DNA from: Pseudomonas sp. DTU12.3
GTDB lineage: Bacteria > Pseudomonadota > Gammaproteobacteria > Pseudomonadales > Pseudomonadaceae
DNA: 64,000 bases
Direction of reading: 5' to 3'
NCBI RefSeq assembly: GCF_004124275.1
Contig: NZ_CP027218.1
Location: forward strand, 4,485,001 to 4,549,000
How positions within the stretch are numbered: position 1 is the stretch's first letter; every line of letters starts with the position of its first letter. A program made the position numbers and the translations under genes. Below the pieces are notes generated by a model. That model saw only the letters and a program-made list of their open reading frames with translations. It was not told where the DNA came from and ran no database searches. Shown piece by piece: positions 51,913 through 61,142 of the stretch.

Positions 51913-52536
51913 TCAACGCTCTTCGAGGACCAGAATCAACGCCTCTTCAGCCAGCTGTTCGAGGCTCAAACCACCGCCAGCACGGAACCAGGTGGTGGTC
52001 CAGGACAGTGCGCCCGTGAGGAAACGTCGGGTAATAAATACGTCGCCGCGAATAAAACCTTGCGCCTTGGCTTCGCCGAGCACTTGCAGCCACAACTCTT
52101 CATAAACATCGCGCAACGCCAGCACTTTGGCCTGGCCGTCTTCGGACAACGAGCGCCATTCGTAAACCAGCACCGCCATCGCTTCGCCACTGCCGCCCAT
52201 GATCGACTGCAATTCACAGCGGATCAGCGCCAGCACCCGCTCGCGCACATTGCCGGCTTCGGCGAGTGCCGCGCGCATCAATGCAGTGTTGTAACGGATG
52301 GTTTCTTCCATCACCGCACGGAGAATTTCATCCTTGCTTTTGAAGTGATGAAAAATGCTCCCCGACTGAATGCCGACTGCACCGGCCAGATCACGCACCG
52401 TGGTGCGTTCGTAACCTTTGTTACGGAACAGGTGAGCCGCCACTTGCAGCAATTTGCCGCGGGCGCTGTCCGGGTCGGTCAACTGACCTTCGTCGACCAA
52501 TTCGCGCATGACCCTCAGGGCTTTTTGCTCGTCCAC
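51913..52536 (-). CDS. atuR: TetR family repressor AtuR of acyclic terpene use
   Basis: A 207-residue TetR regulator with an unusual N-terminal extension (about 25 residues) before the helix-turn-helix (AAHLFRNKGYERTTVRDLAGAVGIQSGSIFHHFKSKDEIL). It diverges from atuA and is expected to repress atuABCDEF until geranoyl- or citronelloyl-derived CoA esters appear. GTG start with AGGAGAG in front. Two mirror-image copies of a 16-base operator lie in the 184-base intergenic region. Confidence 0.9.
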   Translation of the reverse strand: MDEQKALRVMRELVDEGQLTDPDSARGKLLQVAAHLFRNKGYERTTVRDLAGAVGIQSGSIFHHFKSKDEILRAVMEETIRYNTALMRAALAEAGNVRERVLALIRCELQSIMGGSGEAMAVLVYEWRSLSEDGQAKVLALRDVYEELWLQVLGEAKAQGFIRGDVFITRRFLTGALSWTTTWFRAGGGLSLEQLAEEALILVLEER

Positions 52537-52614
52537 CCGTTCTCTCCTACAGTCGATCTGTCTGTTGCCCCCTGAAACCGCAGGGTTGCGCGCAATTTAA
52601 GCCGCCAGCGACGA

Positions 52615-52674
52615 CCAAGCAAGCGCTTGGGCAGAAGATAATCTTAGCCATTTACAAACCAAGCGCTTGCTTGG
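52615..52674. promoter_or_regulatory. Twin AtuR operators
   Basis: CCAAGCAAGCGCTTGG (52615-52630) and its exact reverse complement CCAAGCGCTTGCTTGG (52659-52674) are separated by 28 bases, with AAGCGCTT cores spaced 40 bases apart. This agrees with the arrangement reported for AtuR in P. aeruginosa (two inverted repeats about 40 bases apart). Confidence 0.85.
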
Positions 52675-52720
52675 TAGCCTCAAGGCACTTCTGTCGCAGG
52701 TTCCTGAGTCGGAGATAAAA

Positions 52721-54505
52721 ATGCCAAACACCGTCCGCATCGGATGCGCCAGTGCATTCTGGGGTGACACGTCTACCGCCGCCGCGCAGCTTGTGGCCGG
52801 AGGGCGCCTGGATTATCTGGTGTTCGATTACCTGGCCGAGATCACCCTGTCGATCATGGCCGGCGCACGCATGAAAGATCCGCAGGCGGGTTTCGCCGGT
52901 GACTTCATCGAAGTCCTGACGCCGCTGCTGCCACAACTGGCAGAACAGAACATCCGCGTCATCAGCAACGCCGGCGGGGTCAATCCGCTCGCCTGCGCCG
53001 CCGCATTGCAAGCGGCCTGCGACAAGTCCGGAATCAAACTGAAAATCGCTGTACTGCTCGGCGATGACCTGCAACCGCAATTCAAACAGCTCAGTGGCAT
53101 CCGCGAGATGTTCAGCGGCGCACCGCTGCCGCCGCTGTGCGTGTCGACCAACGCCTACCTCGGCGCACCGGGCATCGTCGAAGCCCTGCGCCTGGGCGCC
53201 GACATCGTCATCACCGGGCGAGTGGTCGACAGCGCCGTGGTCAGCGCCGCACTGGTGCACGAATTCGGCTGGGCATGGCACGACTACGACAAACTTGCGC
53301 AAGCCGCGCTGGCCGGGCACATCATCGAATGTGGTGCGCAATGCACCGGCGGCAATTTCACCGACTGGCGCGACGTGCCGGATTACGAACACATCGGCTT
53401 TCCGATCGTTGAAGTCAGCGCCGACAGCCAATTCACCGTCAGCAAACCCGAGGGCTCCGGCGGACTGGTCACACCGCTGACCGTCGGCGAACAGATGCTC
53501 TATGAAATTGGTGACCCACAGGCGTATCTGTTACCCGATGTGGTCTGCGATTTCACTGAAGTCAGGCTTCAGCAGCAAGGCAAGAACATCGTCCATGTGC
53601 ATGGCGCCAAAGGCTTGCCGCCGAGTGACAAATACAAGGTCAGCGCGACCTCGCCGGATGGTTTCCGCTGCACCGCCAGTTGCCTGATTGCCGGCATCGA
53701 TGCGGTGGAAAAGGCTCAGCGCGTCAGTCAGGCGATCATCGATAAAACCGCAGAGATGTTCAGCCAGCGCGGCTGGGCGCCTTACAGCGAAATCAGTATC
53801 GAACTGCTCGGCAGCGAAGCCACCTACGGCCCCCACGGTCAGCGCCGCGACAGCCGTGAAGTGGTGATCAAACTCGCCGTGCGGCATCCGCACAAACAGG
53901 CGTTGGTACTGTTCTCGCGGGAAATCGCCCAGGCCGCGACCGGCATGGCGCCGGGGCTGACCGGCATCGTCGGTGGACGGCCAACGGTGTACCCGTTGAT
54001 CCGGCTGTTCTCTTTCCTGATCGAAAAAAGCGCCTGCACCCTGCAAATCGAGATGGCCGGTGAGCGCCATCCTTGCGCCCTGCCCGCACAGGTGGCGCTC
54101 GACAGCGAAGACTTGCCGATTGCTCATCAACCGCCGAAACCACAGGGCCGCGCCGATGCCAGCGTAGCGCTGGTAAAACTGGCCGTGGCGCGCTCCGGTG
54201 ACAAGGGCAATCACAGCAACATCGGCGTGATGCCGCGCCAGCCTGAATATCTGCCGTGGATTGCCGAAGCGCTGACCCCGGCCGTGATCGTCGAATGGAT
54301 GAGCCATGTGCTCGATCCGATCCACGGCCGCGTCGAACGCTGGTATCTGCCCGGCACCCACAGCCTCAATTTTCTCCTGGAAAACGCTCTCGGCGGTGGC
54401 GGCGTGGCCAGTCTGCGCATCGACCCGCAGGGCAAAGCCTTCGCCCAGCAATTATTGGAAATCCAGATCCCGGTGCCGCAGAGCATCGCCGAACAGCTCG
54501 ACTAG
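52721..54505 (+). CDS. atuA: AtuA, acyclic terpene utilisation protein (DUF1446)
   Basis: A 594-residue protein of the AtuA family, required for growth on citronellol and geraniol but of unproven biochemical role. VRIGCASAFWGDTSTAAAQLVAGGRLDYLVFDYLAE opens the AtuA domain, VISNAGGVNPLACAAALQ is conserved, and the last ~110 residues (LVKLAVARSGDKGNHSNIGVMPRQPEY) form the AtuA-like C-terminal ferredoxin-type domain. ATG 52721 follows GGAGATAAAA; an in-frame start 18 codons upstream lies within the operator. First gene of the atu operon. Confidence 0.93.
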   Translation: MPNTVRIGCASAFWGDTSTAAAQLVAGGRLDYLVFDYLAEITLSIMAGARMKDPQAGFAGDFIEVLTPLLPQLAEQNIRVISNAGGVNPLACAAALQAACDKSGIKLKIAVLLGDDLQPQFKQLSGIREMFSGAPLPPLCVSTNAYLGAPGIVEALRLGADIVITGRVVDSAVVSAALVHEFGWAWHDYDKLAQAALAGHIIECGAQCTGGNFTDWRDVPDYEHIGFPIVEVSADSQFTVSKPEGSGGLVTPLTVGEQMLYEIGDPQAYLLPDVVCDFTEVRLQQQGKNIVHVHGAKGLPPSDKYKVSATSPDGFRCTASCLIAGIDAVEKAQRVSQAIIDKTAEMFSQRGWAPYSEISIELLGSEATYGPHGQRRDSREVVIKLAVRHPHKQALVLFSREIAQAATGMAPGLTGIVGGRPTVYPLIRLFSFLIEKSACTLQIEMAGERHPCALPAQVALDSEDLPIAHQPPKPQGRADASVALVKLAVARSGDKGNHSNIGVMPRQPEYLPWIAEALTPAVIVEWMSHVLDPIHGRVERWYLPGTHSLNFLLENALGGGGVASLRIDPQGKAFAQQLLEIQIPVPQSIAEQLD

Positions 54506-54517
54506 AGGATGGTTTGC

Positions 54518-55387
54518 ATGGCTTACGCGTCGATTTTCAACGCCGATCTGTTCAGCGGCCAGACCATCATTGTCACCGGTGGTGGCAGCGGCATTGGCCG
54601 CTGCACCGCGCATGAACTGGCAGCACTCGGCGCCAATGTGCTGCTGGTCGGGCGCAAACCGGAAAAGCTCGAAAAGGTCGCCGCCGAAATCGCCGAGGAC
54701 GGTGGCCGTGCGCACTGGCAGGCCTGCGATATCCGCGATGAAGAAGCGGTGAAACAACTGGTCAGGGAGCTGATCTCCGCGCACGGGCCAATTCATGGAC
54801 TGGTCAACAATGCGGGCGGCCAATACCCGTCGCCGCTGGCCTCGATCAATCAGAAAGGTTTCGAAACCGTGCTGCGCACCAATCTGGTCGGCGGCTTTCT
54901 GATGGCGCGGGAAGTGTTCAACCAGTCAATGAGCAAACACGGCGGCAACATCGTCAACATGCTCGCCGACATGTGGGGCGGCATGCCCGGCATGGGTCAT
55001 TCGGGCGCGGCGCGTGCGGGCATGGATAACTTCACCAAGACCGCCGCGTTCGAGTGGGGTTATGCCGGCGTGCGGGTCAACGCCGTGGCGCCGGGCTGGA
55101 TCGCCTCAAGCGGCATGGACACTTATGAAGGTGCGTTCAAAGCGGTGATTCCGACCCTGCGCGAGCATGTGCCACTCAAGCGCATCGGTACCGAATCGGA
55201 AGTCAGCGCGGCGATCGTGTTTCTGCTCAGCCCGGCGGCGGCATTCATCAGCGGCAGCACCTTGAAAATTGATGGTGCAGCCAGCCTTGGCAGTCGCGCG
55301 TGGCCGCTGCACAAGGCGACTCACAGCGAGTCGTTCAATGGGTTTCACCGGGCGTACCTTCCGGATGTCCTCAAGGACAAGGAATAA
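54518..55387 (+). CDS. atuB: AtuB, short-chain dehydrogenase/reductase
   Basis: A 289-residue SDR with TGGGSGIG cofactor motif (near residue 22) and NNAGG. The classical YxxxK is replaced by SGAAR in GMGHSGAARAGMDNFTKTAAFEWG; this is the pattern of the peroxisomal enoyl-CoA/dienoyl-CoA reductase subgroup, so it may be an enoyl-CoA reductase more than an alcohol dehydrogenase. In the atu pathway it is proposed to act on citronellol/geraniol-derived intermediates. ATG 54518 is preferred to an in-frame ATG nine bases upstream because GAGGA fits it better. Confidence 0.87.
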   Translation: MAYASIFNADLFSGQTIIVTGGGSGIGRCTAHELAALGANVLLVGRKPEKLEKVAAEIAEDGGRAHWQACDIRDEEAVKQLVRELISAHGPIHGLVNNAGGQYPSPLASINQKGFETVLRTNLVGGFLMAREVFNQSMSKHGGNIVNMLADMWGGMPGMGHSGAARAGMDNFTKTAAFEWGYAGVRVNAVAPGWIASSGMDTYEGAFKAVIPTLREHVPLKRIGTESEVSAAIVFLLSPAAAFISGSTLKIDGAASLGSRAWPLHKATHSESFNGFHRAYLPDVLKDKE

Positions 55388-55390
55388 GCC

Positions 55391-57007
55391 ATGCCGCAGA
55401 TCCAGTCCCAACTCGACCCGCACAGTGAGGCCTTCACCCGTAACCGGACGGCGATGCTTGCGGCCATCGAGCAAGTGCAGCAGCTCGAACAAAACCTGCT
55501 GAACAAAGCAGCCGAAGCGAAGGAGAAGTTCGACAAGCGCGGGCAATTGCTCCCGCGCGAACGCCTGAACCTACTGCTCGATCCCGGCGCGCCGTTTCTG
55601 GAACTGGCCAGCCTCGCCGGTTACAAGCTGCATGACGACAAGGACGGCAGCGCGGCCGGTGGCGGACTGATCGCCGGCATCGGTTATGTCTCCGGTATCC
55701 GTGCAATGGTCGTGGCGAACAACAGCGCGATCAAGGGCGGCACGATCTCGCCGAGTGGTCTGAAAAAATCCCTGCGCCTGCAACAGATCGCCCAGGAAAA
55801 CAAACTGCCGGTGATCACTCTCGCCGAAAGCGGCGGCGCCAACCTCAATTACGCCGCCGAGATTTTTGTCGAAGGCGCGCGCAGTTTTGCCAATCAGGCG
55901 CGCATGTCGGCGCTGGGTTTGCCACAAATCACCGTGGTCCATGGCTCGGCCACGGCCGGCGGCGCCTATCAGCCAGGCCTGTCGGATTACGTGGTGGTGG
56001 TGCGCGGCAAGGCCAAGCTGTTTCTCGCCGGGCCGCCGCTGCTCAAAGCGGCGACCGGCGAAGTCGCCACCGATGAAGAACTCGGTGGCGCCGAGATGCA
56101 CGCGCAGGTCGCCGGCACGGCTGAATACCTGGCTGAAAACGATGCCGATGGCGTGCGCCAGGTGCGTGAAATCCTCCGCATGCTGCCGTGGAACGAGCAA
56201 CTGCCATGGCTGCCGGAGCCGCAATACAAAGAGCCGCTCTACCCGATCGAAGAACTGCTCGGCTTGATCCCGGACGATCCGAAAAAGCCTTACGACGTGC
56301 GCGAAATCATCGCGCGGATTGCCGATGAATCGTGCTTTCTCGAATTCAAGGGCGAGTTCGATCAGCAAACCATCTGCGGCCAATTGAAGATCCAGGGTCG
56401 CGCCTGCGGTTTCATCGGCAACAACGGACCGATCACCCCGAACGGCGCGAGCAAGGCAGCGCAGTTCATTCAACTGTGCGATCAAAGCCAGACACCGCTG
56501 CTGTTTTTCCACAACACCACTGGCTTCATGGTCGGCACCGAATCCGAGCAACAAGGCGTGATCAAACACGGTTCGAAACTGATTCAGGCGGTGGCGAATG
56601 CGCGAGTGCCTAAACTGACCATCGTCGTCGGCGGTTCCTACGGTGCCGGCAACTATGCGATGTGCGGACGCGGACTCGATCCGCGCTTTATCTTTGCCTG
56701 GCCAAACAGCCGCACGGCGGTGATGGGCGGCGCGCAGGCCGGCAAGGTTTTGCGCATCGTTACCGAGGCCAAACAACTCAAGGACGGCCTGGTGCCGGAC
56801 CCGAAAATGCTCGACATGCTCGAACAAGTCACCGCGCAGAAACTCGACAGCCAGTCCACCGCGCTCTATGGCAGCGCCAATCTGTGGGATGACGGGCTGA
56901 TCGATCCACGCGACACGCGCACCCTGCTGGGCTATTTGCTGGACATCTGCCACGAAGCCGACATTCGCACGCTGCAACCCAACAGCTTCGGCGTCAGCCG
57001 GTTCTGA
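55391..57007 (+). CDS. atuC: AtuC, geranyl-CoA carboxylase carboxyltransferase (beta) subunit
   Basis: A 538-residue carboxyltransferase of the crotonase fold that adds the biotin-borne carboxylate to cis-geranoyl-CoA. The N domain shows RERLNLLLDPGAPFLELASLAGY and LAESGGANLNYAAEIFVEG; the C domain shows FIGNNGPITPNGASKAAQFIQLCDQ, FFHNTTGFMVGTESEQQGVIKHGSK and GSYGAGNYAMCGRGLDPRF, as in methylcrotonyl-CoA carboxylase beta. AtuC is chosen over LiuB from cluster context. Starts 3 bases after the atuB stop. Confidence 0.92.
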   Translation: MPQIQSQLDPHSEAFTRNRTAMLAAIEQVQQLEQNLLNKAAEAKEKFDKRGQLLPRERLNLLLDPGAPFLELASLAGYKLHDDKDGSAAGGGLIAGIGYVSGIRAMVVANNSAIKGGTISPSGLKKSLRLQQIAQENKLPVITLAESGGANLNYAAEIFVEGARSFANQARMSALGLPQITVVHGSATAGGAYQPGLSDYVVVVRGKAKLFLAGPPLLKAATGEVATDEELGGAEMHAQVAGTAEYLAENDADGVRQVREILRMLPWNEQLPWLPEPQYKEPLYPIEELLGLIPDDPKKPYDVREIIARIADESCFLEFKGEFDQQTICGQLKIQGRACGFIGNNGPITPNGASKAAQFIQLCDQSQTPLLFFHNTTGFMVGTESEQQGVIKHGSKLIQAVANARVPKLTIVVGGSYGAGNYAMCGRGLDPRFIFAWPNSRTAVMGGAQAGKVLRIVTEAKQLKDGLVPDPKMLDMLEQVTAQKLDSQSTALYGSANLWDDGLIDPRDTRTLLGYLLDICHEADIRTLQPNSFGVSRF

Positions 57008-57037
57008 CCGCCACGGATCCTACGGAGAACAATAACA

Positions 57038-58195
57038 ATGATCTTCACCCCGGAACACGAAGCCCTGCGCCGTACCGTCCGCCAGTTCGTCGAACACGAG
57101 ATCAATCCGCACGTCGACGAATGGGAAAAGGCCGGCCGCTTTCCGATCCACGAGATTTTCCGCAAGGCCGGCGATCTGGGTTTACTGGGCATTTCCAAAC
57201 CGGAAAAATTCGGCGGCATGGGCCTCGATTACAGCTATTCGATTGTCGCCGCCGAAGAGTTCGGCACCATTCATTGCGGCGGCATTCCGATGTCGATCGG
57301 CGTACAGACCGACATGTGCACCCCCGCCCTCGCCCGCTTCGGCTCCGATGAATTGCGCGACGAATTCCTGCGCCCGGCCATCACCGGCGAGCAGGTCGGC
57401 TGCATCGGCGTTTCCGAAGTCGGTGCCGGCTCCGACGTCGCCGGGCTGAAAACCACTGCGCGCAAGGACGGTGACGACTACGTGATCAACGGCAGCAAGA
57501 TGTGGATCACCAACTCGCCAAGCGCCGACTTCATCTGCCTGCTGGCGAACACTTCGGACGACAAACCGCACATCAACAAGTCGCTGATCATGGTGCCGAT
57601 GAACACAGCGGGGATCAGCCTCAGCTCGCACCTGGACAAACTCGGCATGCGCAGCTCGGAAACTGCCCAGGTGTTTTTCGACGACGTGCGCGTGCCGCAG
57701 CGCAATCGTATCGGCCACGAAGGCGCCGGGTTCATGATGCAGATGTTGCAGTTTCAGGAAGAACGTCTGTTCGGCGCGGCGAACATGATCAAGGGCCTGG
57801 AATATTGCGTCGACAGCACCATCGAGTACTGCAAGGAGCGCAAGACCTTCGGCAATGCGCTGATCGACAACCAGGTGATCCACTTCCGCCTCGCCGAATT
57901 GCAGACCGAAATCGAATGCCTGCGCGCGCTGGTCTATCAGGCGACCGAGCAGTACGTGAAGGGTCAGGACGTCACGCGCCTGGCATCGATGGCCAAGCTC
58001 AAGGCCGGGCGCCTCGGCCGCGAAGTCAGCGACAGCTGCCTGCAATATTGGGGCGGCATGGGTTTCATGTGGGACAACCCGGTGGCCCGCGCCTATCGCG
58101 ATGTGCGGCTGGTATCGATCGGCGGCGGTGCCGACGAAATCATGCTGGGGATCATCTGCAAACTGATGGGCATTCTGCCGGGGAAAAAGAAATGA
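57038..58195 (+). CDS. atuD: AtuD, citronellyl-CoA dehydrogenase
   Basis: A 385-residue acyl-CoA dehydrogenase. FTPEHEALRRTVRQFVEHEINPHVDEWE starts the N domain, IGVSEVGAGSDVAGLKTTARK and WITNSPSADFICLLANT the FAD/substrate middle domain, RIGHEGAGFMMQMLQFQEERLFGAANMIKG and LQYWGGMGFMWDNPVARAYRDVRLVSIGGGADEIMLGIICK the C domain. It oxidises citronellyl-CoA to geranyl-CoA. ATGA overlap with atuE. Confidence 0.92.
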   Translation: MIFTPEHEALRRTVRQFVEHEINPHVDEWEKAGRFPIHEIFRKAGDLGLLGISKPEKFGGMGLDYSYSIVAAEEFGTIHCGGIPMSIGVQTDMCTPALARFGSDELRDEFLRPAITGEQVGCIGVSEVGAGSDVAGLKTTARKDGDDYVINGSKMWITNSPSADFICLLANTSDDKPHINKSLIMVPMNTAGISLSSHLDKLGMRSSETAQVFFDDVRVPQRNRIGHEGAGFMMQMLQFQEERLFGAANMIKGLEYCVDSTIEYCKERKTFGNALIDNQVIHFRLAELQTEIECLRALVYQATEQYVKGQDVTRLASMAKLKAGRLGREVSDSCLQYWGGMGFMWDNPVARAYRDVRLVSIGGGADEIMLGIICKLMGILPGKKK

Positions 58196-58989
58196 GCAAC
58201 CTGCCCGACTGCCAGACGCTGCTGCTGGAAACGCATGGCGGCGTGTTGCACATCACCCTCAATCGCCCGGACAGCCGCAATGCGATGAGCCTGCAAATGG
58301 TCGCCGAATTGCGCGCGGTGTTCGCGGCAGTACGTGACGACCGCACGGTTCGCGCCTTGGTCCTCAGCGGCGCCGGCGGGCATTTCTGCGCGGGTGGTGA
58401 CATCAAGGACATGGCCAATGCGCGCGCGCAGGGCGCCGACGCCTACCGAGAGTTGAATCGCGCGTTCGGCGCCTTGCTCGAAGAAGCGCAGCACGCGCCG
58501 CAAGTATTGATCACGCTGTTGCAGGGCGCCGTGCTCGGTGGCGGCTTCGGTCTGGCGTGTGTCAGCGACATCGCCATCGCCGATCATCAGGCGCAATTCG
58601 GTTTGCCGGAAACCAGTCTTGGTCTGTTGCCGGCGCAGATCGCGCCATTTGTCGTGCAGCGCATCGGCCTGACCGAGACCCGCCGGCTGGCGCTCACCGC
58701 TGCGCGTTTCGATGGTCACCAGGCGCGGCGTCTGGACCTGGTGCATTTTGTCGAGCAGGATGCGCAGGCATTGGCCGAGCGCCTCGATGAGGTACTGCAA
58801 CATGTGCTGTGTTGTGCGCCGGAGGCGAATGCAATGACCAAGAAATTGTTGTTGGCGAGTGCCGGGCAGCCGTCGAGTGAATTGCTCGATGAAGCGGCTC
58901 GATGGTTCAGCGAAGCGGTAACGGGGGACGAAGGAATCGAGGGCACGATGGCTTTTGTGCAAAAACGCAGACCGCGGTGGGCCACCTGA
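58192..58989 (+). CDS. atuE: AtuE, isohexenylglutaconyl-CoA hydratase
   Basis: A 265-residue crotonase-fold hydratase. LNRPDSRNAMSLQMVAEL, GAGGHFCAGGDIKDMANARA (oxyanion hole) and GAVLGGGFGLACVSDIAIADHQAQFGLPETSLGLLPAQI are typical. It hydrates the product of geranyl-CoA carboxylase. The start overlaps the atuD stop (ATGA). Confidence 0.91.
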   Translation: MSNLPDCQTLLLETHGGVLHITLNRPDSRNAMSLQMVAELRAVFAAVRDDRTVRALVLSGAGGHFCAGGDIKDMANARAQGADAYRELNRAFGALLEEAQHAPQVLITLLQGAVLGGGFGLACVSDIAIADHQAQFGLPETSLGLLPAQIAPFVVQRIGLTETRRLALTAARFDGHQARRLDLVHFVEQDAQALAERLDEVLQHVLCCAPEANAMTKKLLLASAGQPSSELLDEAARWFSEAVTGDEGIEGTMAFVQKRRPRWAT

Positions 58990-58992
58990 AAA

Positions 58993-59070
58993 GCTTCGCG
59001 AGCAAGCCCGCTCCCACATTGGATCTGTATCGTGCACAAATCTCCTGTGGGAGCGGGCTTGCTCGCGAAG
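58993..59070. repeat. Paired REP element (family B) inside the atu operon
   Basis: CTTCGCGAGCAAGCCCGCTCCCACA and its inverted copy, 29 bases apart, fill the gap between atuE and atuF. Confidence 0.9.
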
Positions 59071-59110
59071 AGGCCTGTAAATCCACCGCCAAAACCTCAG
59101 GAAACTCACC

Positions 59111-61072
59111 ATGCCCGCCATCCAGAAAATCCTGATCGCCAACCGCGGTGAAATCGCCTGCCGCATCCAGCGCACCGCTCAGGCTCTCGGCTACCGCACC
59201 GTCGCCGTCTACAGCGATGCCGACGCCGATGCCCTGCACGTAAAAATGGCTGATCAAGCCGTGCACATCGGCCCGGCGCCCGTGCAAGAGTCCTACCTGA
59301 ACATCCCGGCAATCCTCGATGCCGCCCGCCGCAGCGGTGCCGACGCGATCCATCCCGGTTACGGCTTTCTCTCGGAAAACGCCGGGTTCGCCCGCGCCTG
59401 CCAACAGGCCGGCCTGACGTTCATCGGCCCCAGCGCTGCAGCCATCGAACTGATGGGCAGCAAACGCCTGTCGAAAATCGCCATGCTCGACGCTGGCGTG
59501 CCGTGCATCGCCGGCTATCAAGGCGCCGAACAGGACGACGCAACCCTGTTGCGCGAAGCCGCACGCATCGGTTATCCGCTGATGATCAAGGCCAGCGCCG
59601 GCGGTGGTGGACGCGGCATGCGCCTGGTGCACGACGCATCCGAGTTGCCCGCGCAACTTCGCACTGCGCGCTCCGAAGCCCTGAACGGTTTTGGCAGCGA
59701 CGAATTGATTCTCGAACAGGCATTGATCGAACCGCGCCACGTTGAAGTGCAACTGTTCGGCGATCAACACGGCAATCTGATTTACCTCGGCGAACGCGAT
59801 TGCTCGATCCAGCGCCGCCACCAGAAGGTCATTGAAGAAGCGCCCTGCCCGGTGATGACTGCCGAACTGCGCCAGGCGATGGGCGAAGCGGCGTTGCAGG
59901 CCGGGCGCGCAGTGAACTACGTGGGCGCCGGCACCGTGGAGTTTCTGCTCGATGCGCGTGGACAGTTCTACTTTCTGGAGATGAATACCCGTCTGCAGGT
60001 CGAACACCCGGTGACTGAACTCATCACCGGGCTGGATCTGGTCGCCTGGCAACTGCTCGTTGCCGAAGGGCAGCCGTTGCCACTGACGCAAGATCAAGTG
60101 CAGCTCAGTGGCCATGCGATGGAGGTACGCCTTTACGCTGAAGATCCGGCGGCAGGTTTCCTCCCGCAAACCGGTCGCATACACGCCTGGGAACCCGCGC
60201 AGCAGCATGGTGTGCGCATCGACCATGGCTTGCTTGAAGGTCAGGCTGTCAGCCCGTTCTACGACCCGATGCTGGGAAAACTGATTGCCCATGGCGCGAC
60301 CCGCGAGGAGGCGCGGCGCAAACTTCTGCGCGCAGTGCAGGACACGGTGTTGCTGGGTGTACAAAGCAATCAGCGTCTGTTGGTCAGCTTGTTGCAGCAT
60401 CCGCAATTCGTCAGTGGCGAATTCAGTACAGCGTTCATCGCGCAACACTTCAGCGAGCATCCCTGCTTGCAGGCGCATGTGCCAAGTGCCGAGGCGCTGA
60501 CCGTGGCGGCCATATTGTTCTACCAGACCGGCGCCCAGATGCATCGGCCCGCATTGAACGGATGGCGCAATAACGCCAGTGTTGCGCTGCATTATCGCCT
60601 CGGACTGGACGAACAGAATTGGCCCTTGCAACTGCTCGCGCGCGCCGATGGCAACGTTCAGGTGCAGGTGGCAGAACAACGTTTCGAAGTGCGGATCATC
60701 GACTGCAGCCCCTACGCGGTGACACTCGAAATCGACGGCCTGCGCCAGCGTCACGCCTACCGTATCGAAGGCGAGCAACTGTGGCTGTTCACCCATCCTG
60801 GCAACTTGCGGCTGGAGGACCGAACTCACGCCATCATCAGCAGTCAGACCAGCGTCAGTTCCGGCACCTTGAAAGCGCCAATGGACGGTGCCATCGTCGA
60901 CGTGCTGGTCAGCGAAGGCAGCCCGGTCAGCAAAGGTCAGTTGCTGGTGGTACTGGAGGCAATGAAAATGGAGCACCCGCTCAAGGCCGGCATCGATGGC
61001 GTGCTCAAGCGGGTGCAGGTCAAGGTTGGCGATCAGGTAAAAAATCGTCAGGTTCTGTTGCAGGTCGAGTAG
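59111..61072 (+). CDS. atuF: AtuF, geranyl-CoA carboxylase biotin carboxylase/carrier (alpha) subunit
   Basis: A 653-residue protein. Biotin carboxylase domain (about 1-445): KILIANRGEIACRIQRTAQALGYRTVAVYSDADADALH, ATP loop KASAGGGGRGMRLV, FLEMNTRLQVEHPVTELITGLDLVAWQL. A middle domain of about 120 residues follows, and the C-terminal biotin-carrier domain has the biotinylated Lys in LEAMKMEHPLKAG (near residue 620). With AtuC it carboxylates geranyl-CoA. It is separated from atuE by 121 bases containing a REP pair. Confidence 0.93.
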   Translation: MPAIQKILIANRGEIACRIQRTAQALGYRTVAVYSDADADALHVKMADQAVHIGPAPVQESYLNIPAILDAARRSGADAIHPGYGFLSENAGFARACQQAGLTFIGPSAAAIELMGSKRLSKIAMLDAGVPCIAGYQGAEQDDATLLREAARIGYPLMIKASAGGGGRGMRLVHDASELPAQLRTARSEALNGFGSDELILEQALIEPRHVEVQLFGDQHGNLIYLGERDCSIQRRHQKVIEEAPCPVMTAELRQAMGEAALQAGRAVNYVGAGTVEFLLDARGQFYFLEMNTRLQVEHPVTELITGLDLVAWQLLVAEGQPLPLTQDQVQLSGHAMEVRLYAEDPAAGFLPQTGRIHAWEPAQQHGVRIDHGLLEGQAVSPFYDPMLGKLIAHGATREEARRKLLRAVQDTVLLGVQSNQRLLVSLLQHPQFVSGEFSTAFIAQHFSEHPCLQAHVPSAEALTVAAILFYQTGAQMHRPALNGWRNNASVALHYRLGLDEQNWPLQLLARADGNVQVQVAEQRFEVRIIDCSPYAVTLEIDGLRQRHAYRIEGEQLWLFTHPGNLRLEDRTHAIISSQTSVSSGTLKAPMDGAIVDVLVSEGSPVSKGQLLVVLEAMKMEHPLKAGIDGVLKRVQVKVGDQVKNRQVLLQVE

Positions 61073-61142
61073 TCACCCACACACAAGCGCTGGGTTTGAC
61101 TACGCTCTGAATAATCAGGACGCGGAAATCAGGAACCCTGCG

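Noticed and set aside
58907..60976. A 689-codon minus-strand open frame across atuF
   Set aside because: Antisense to a complete biotin carboxylase/carrier protein; no domain is recognisable and it crosses a REP pair.
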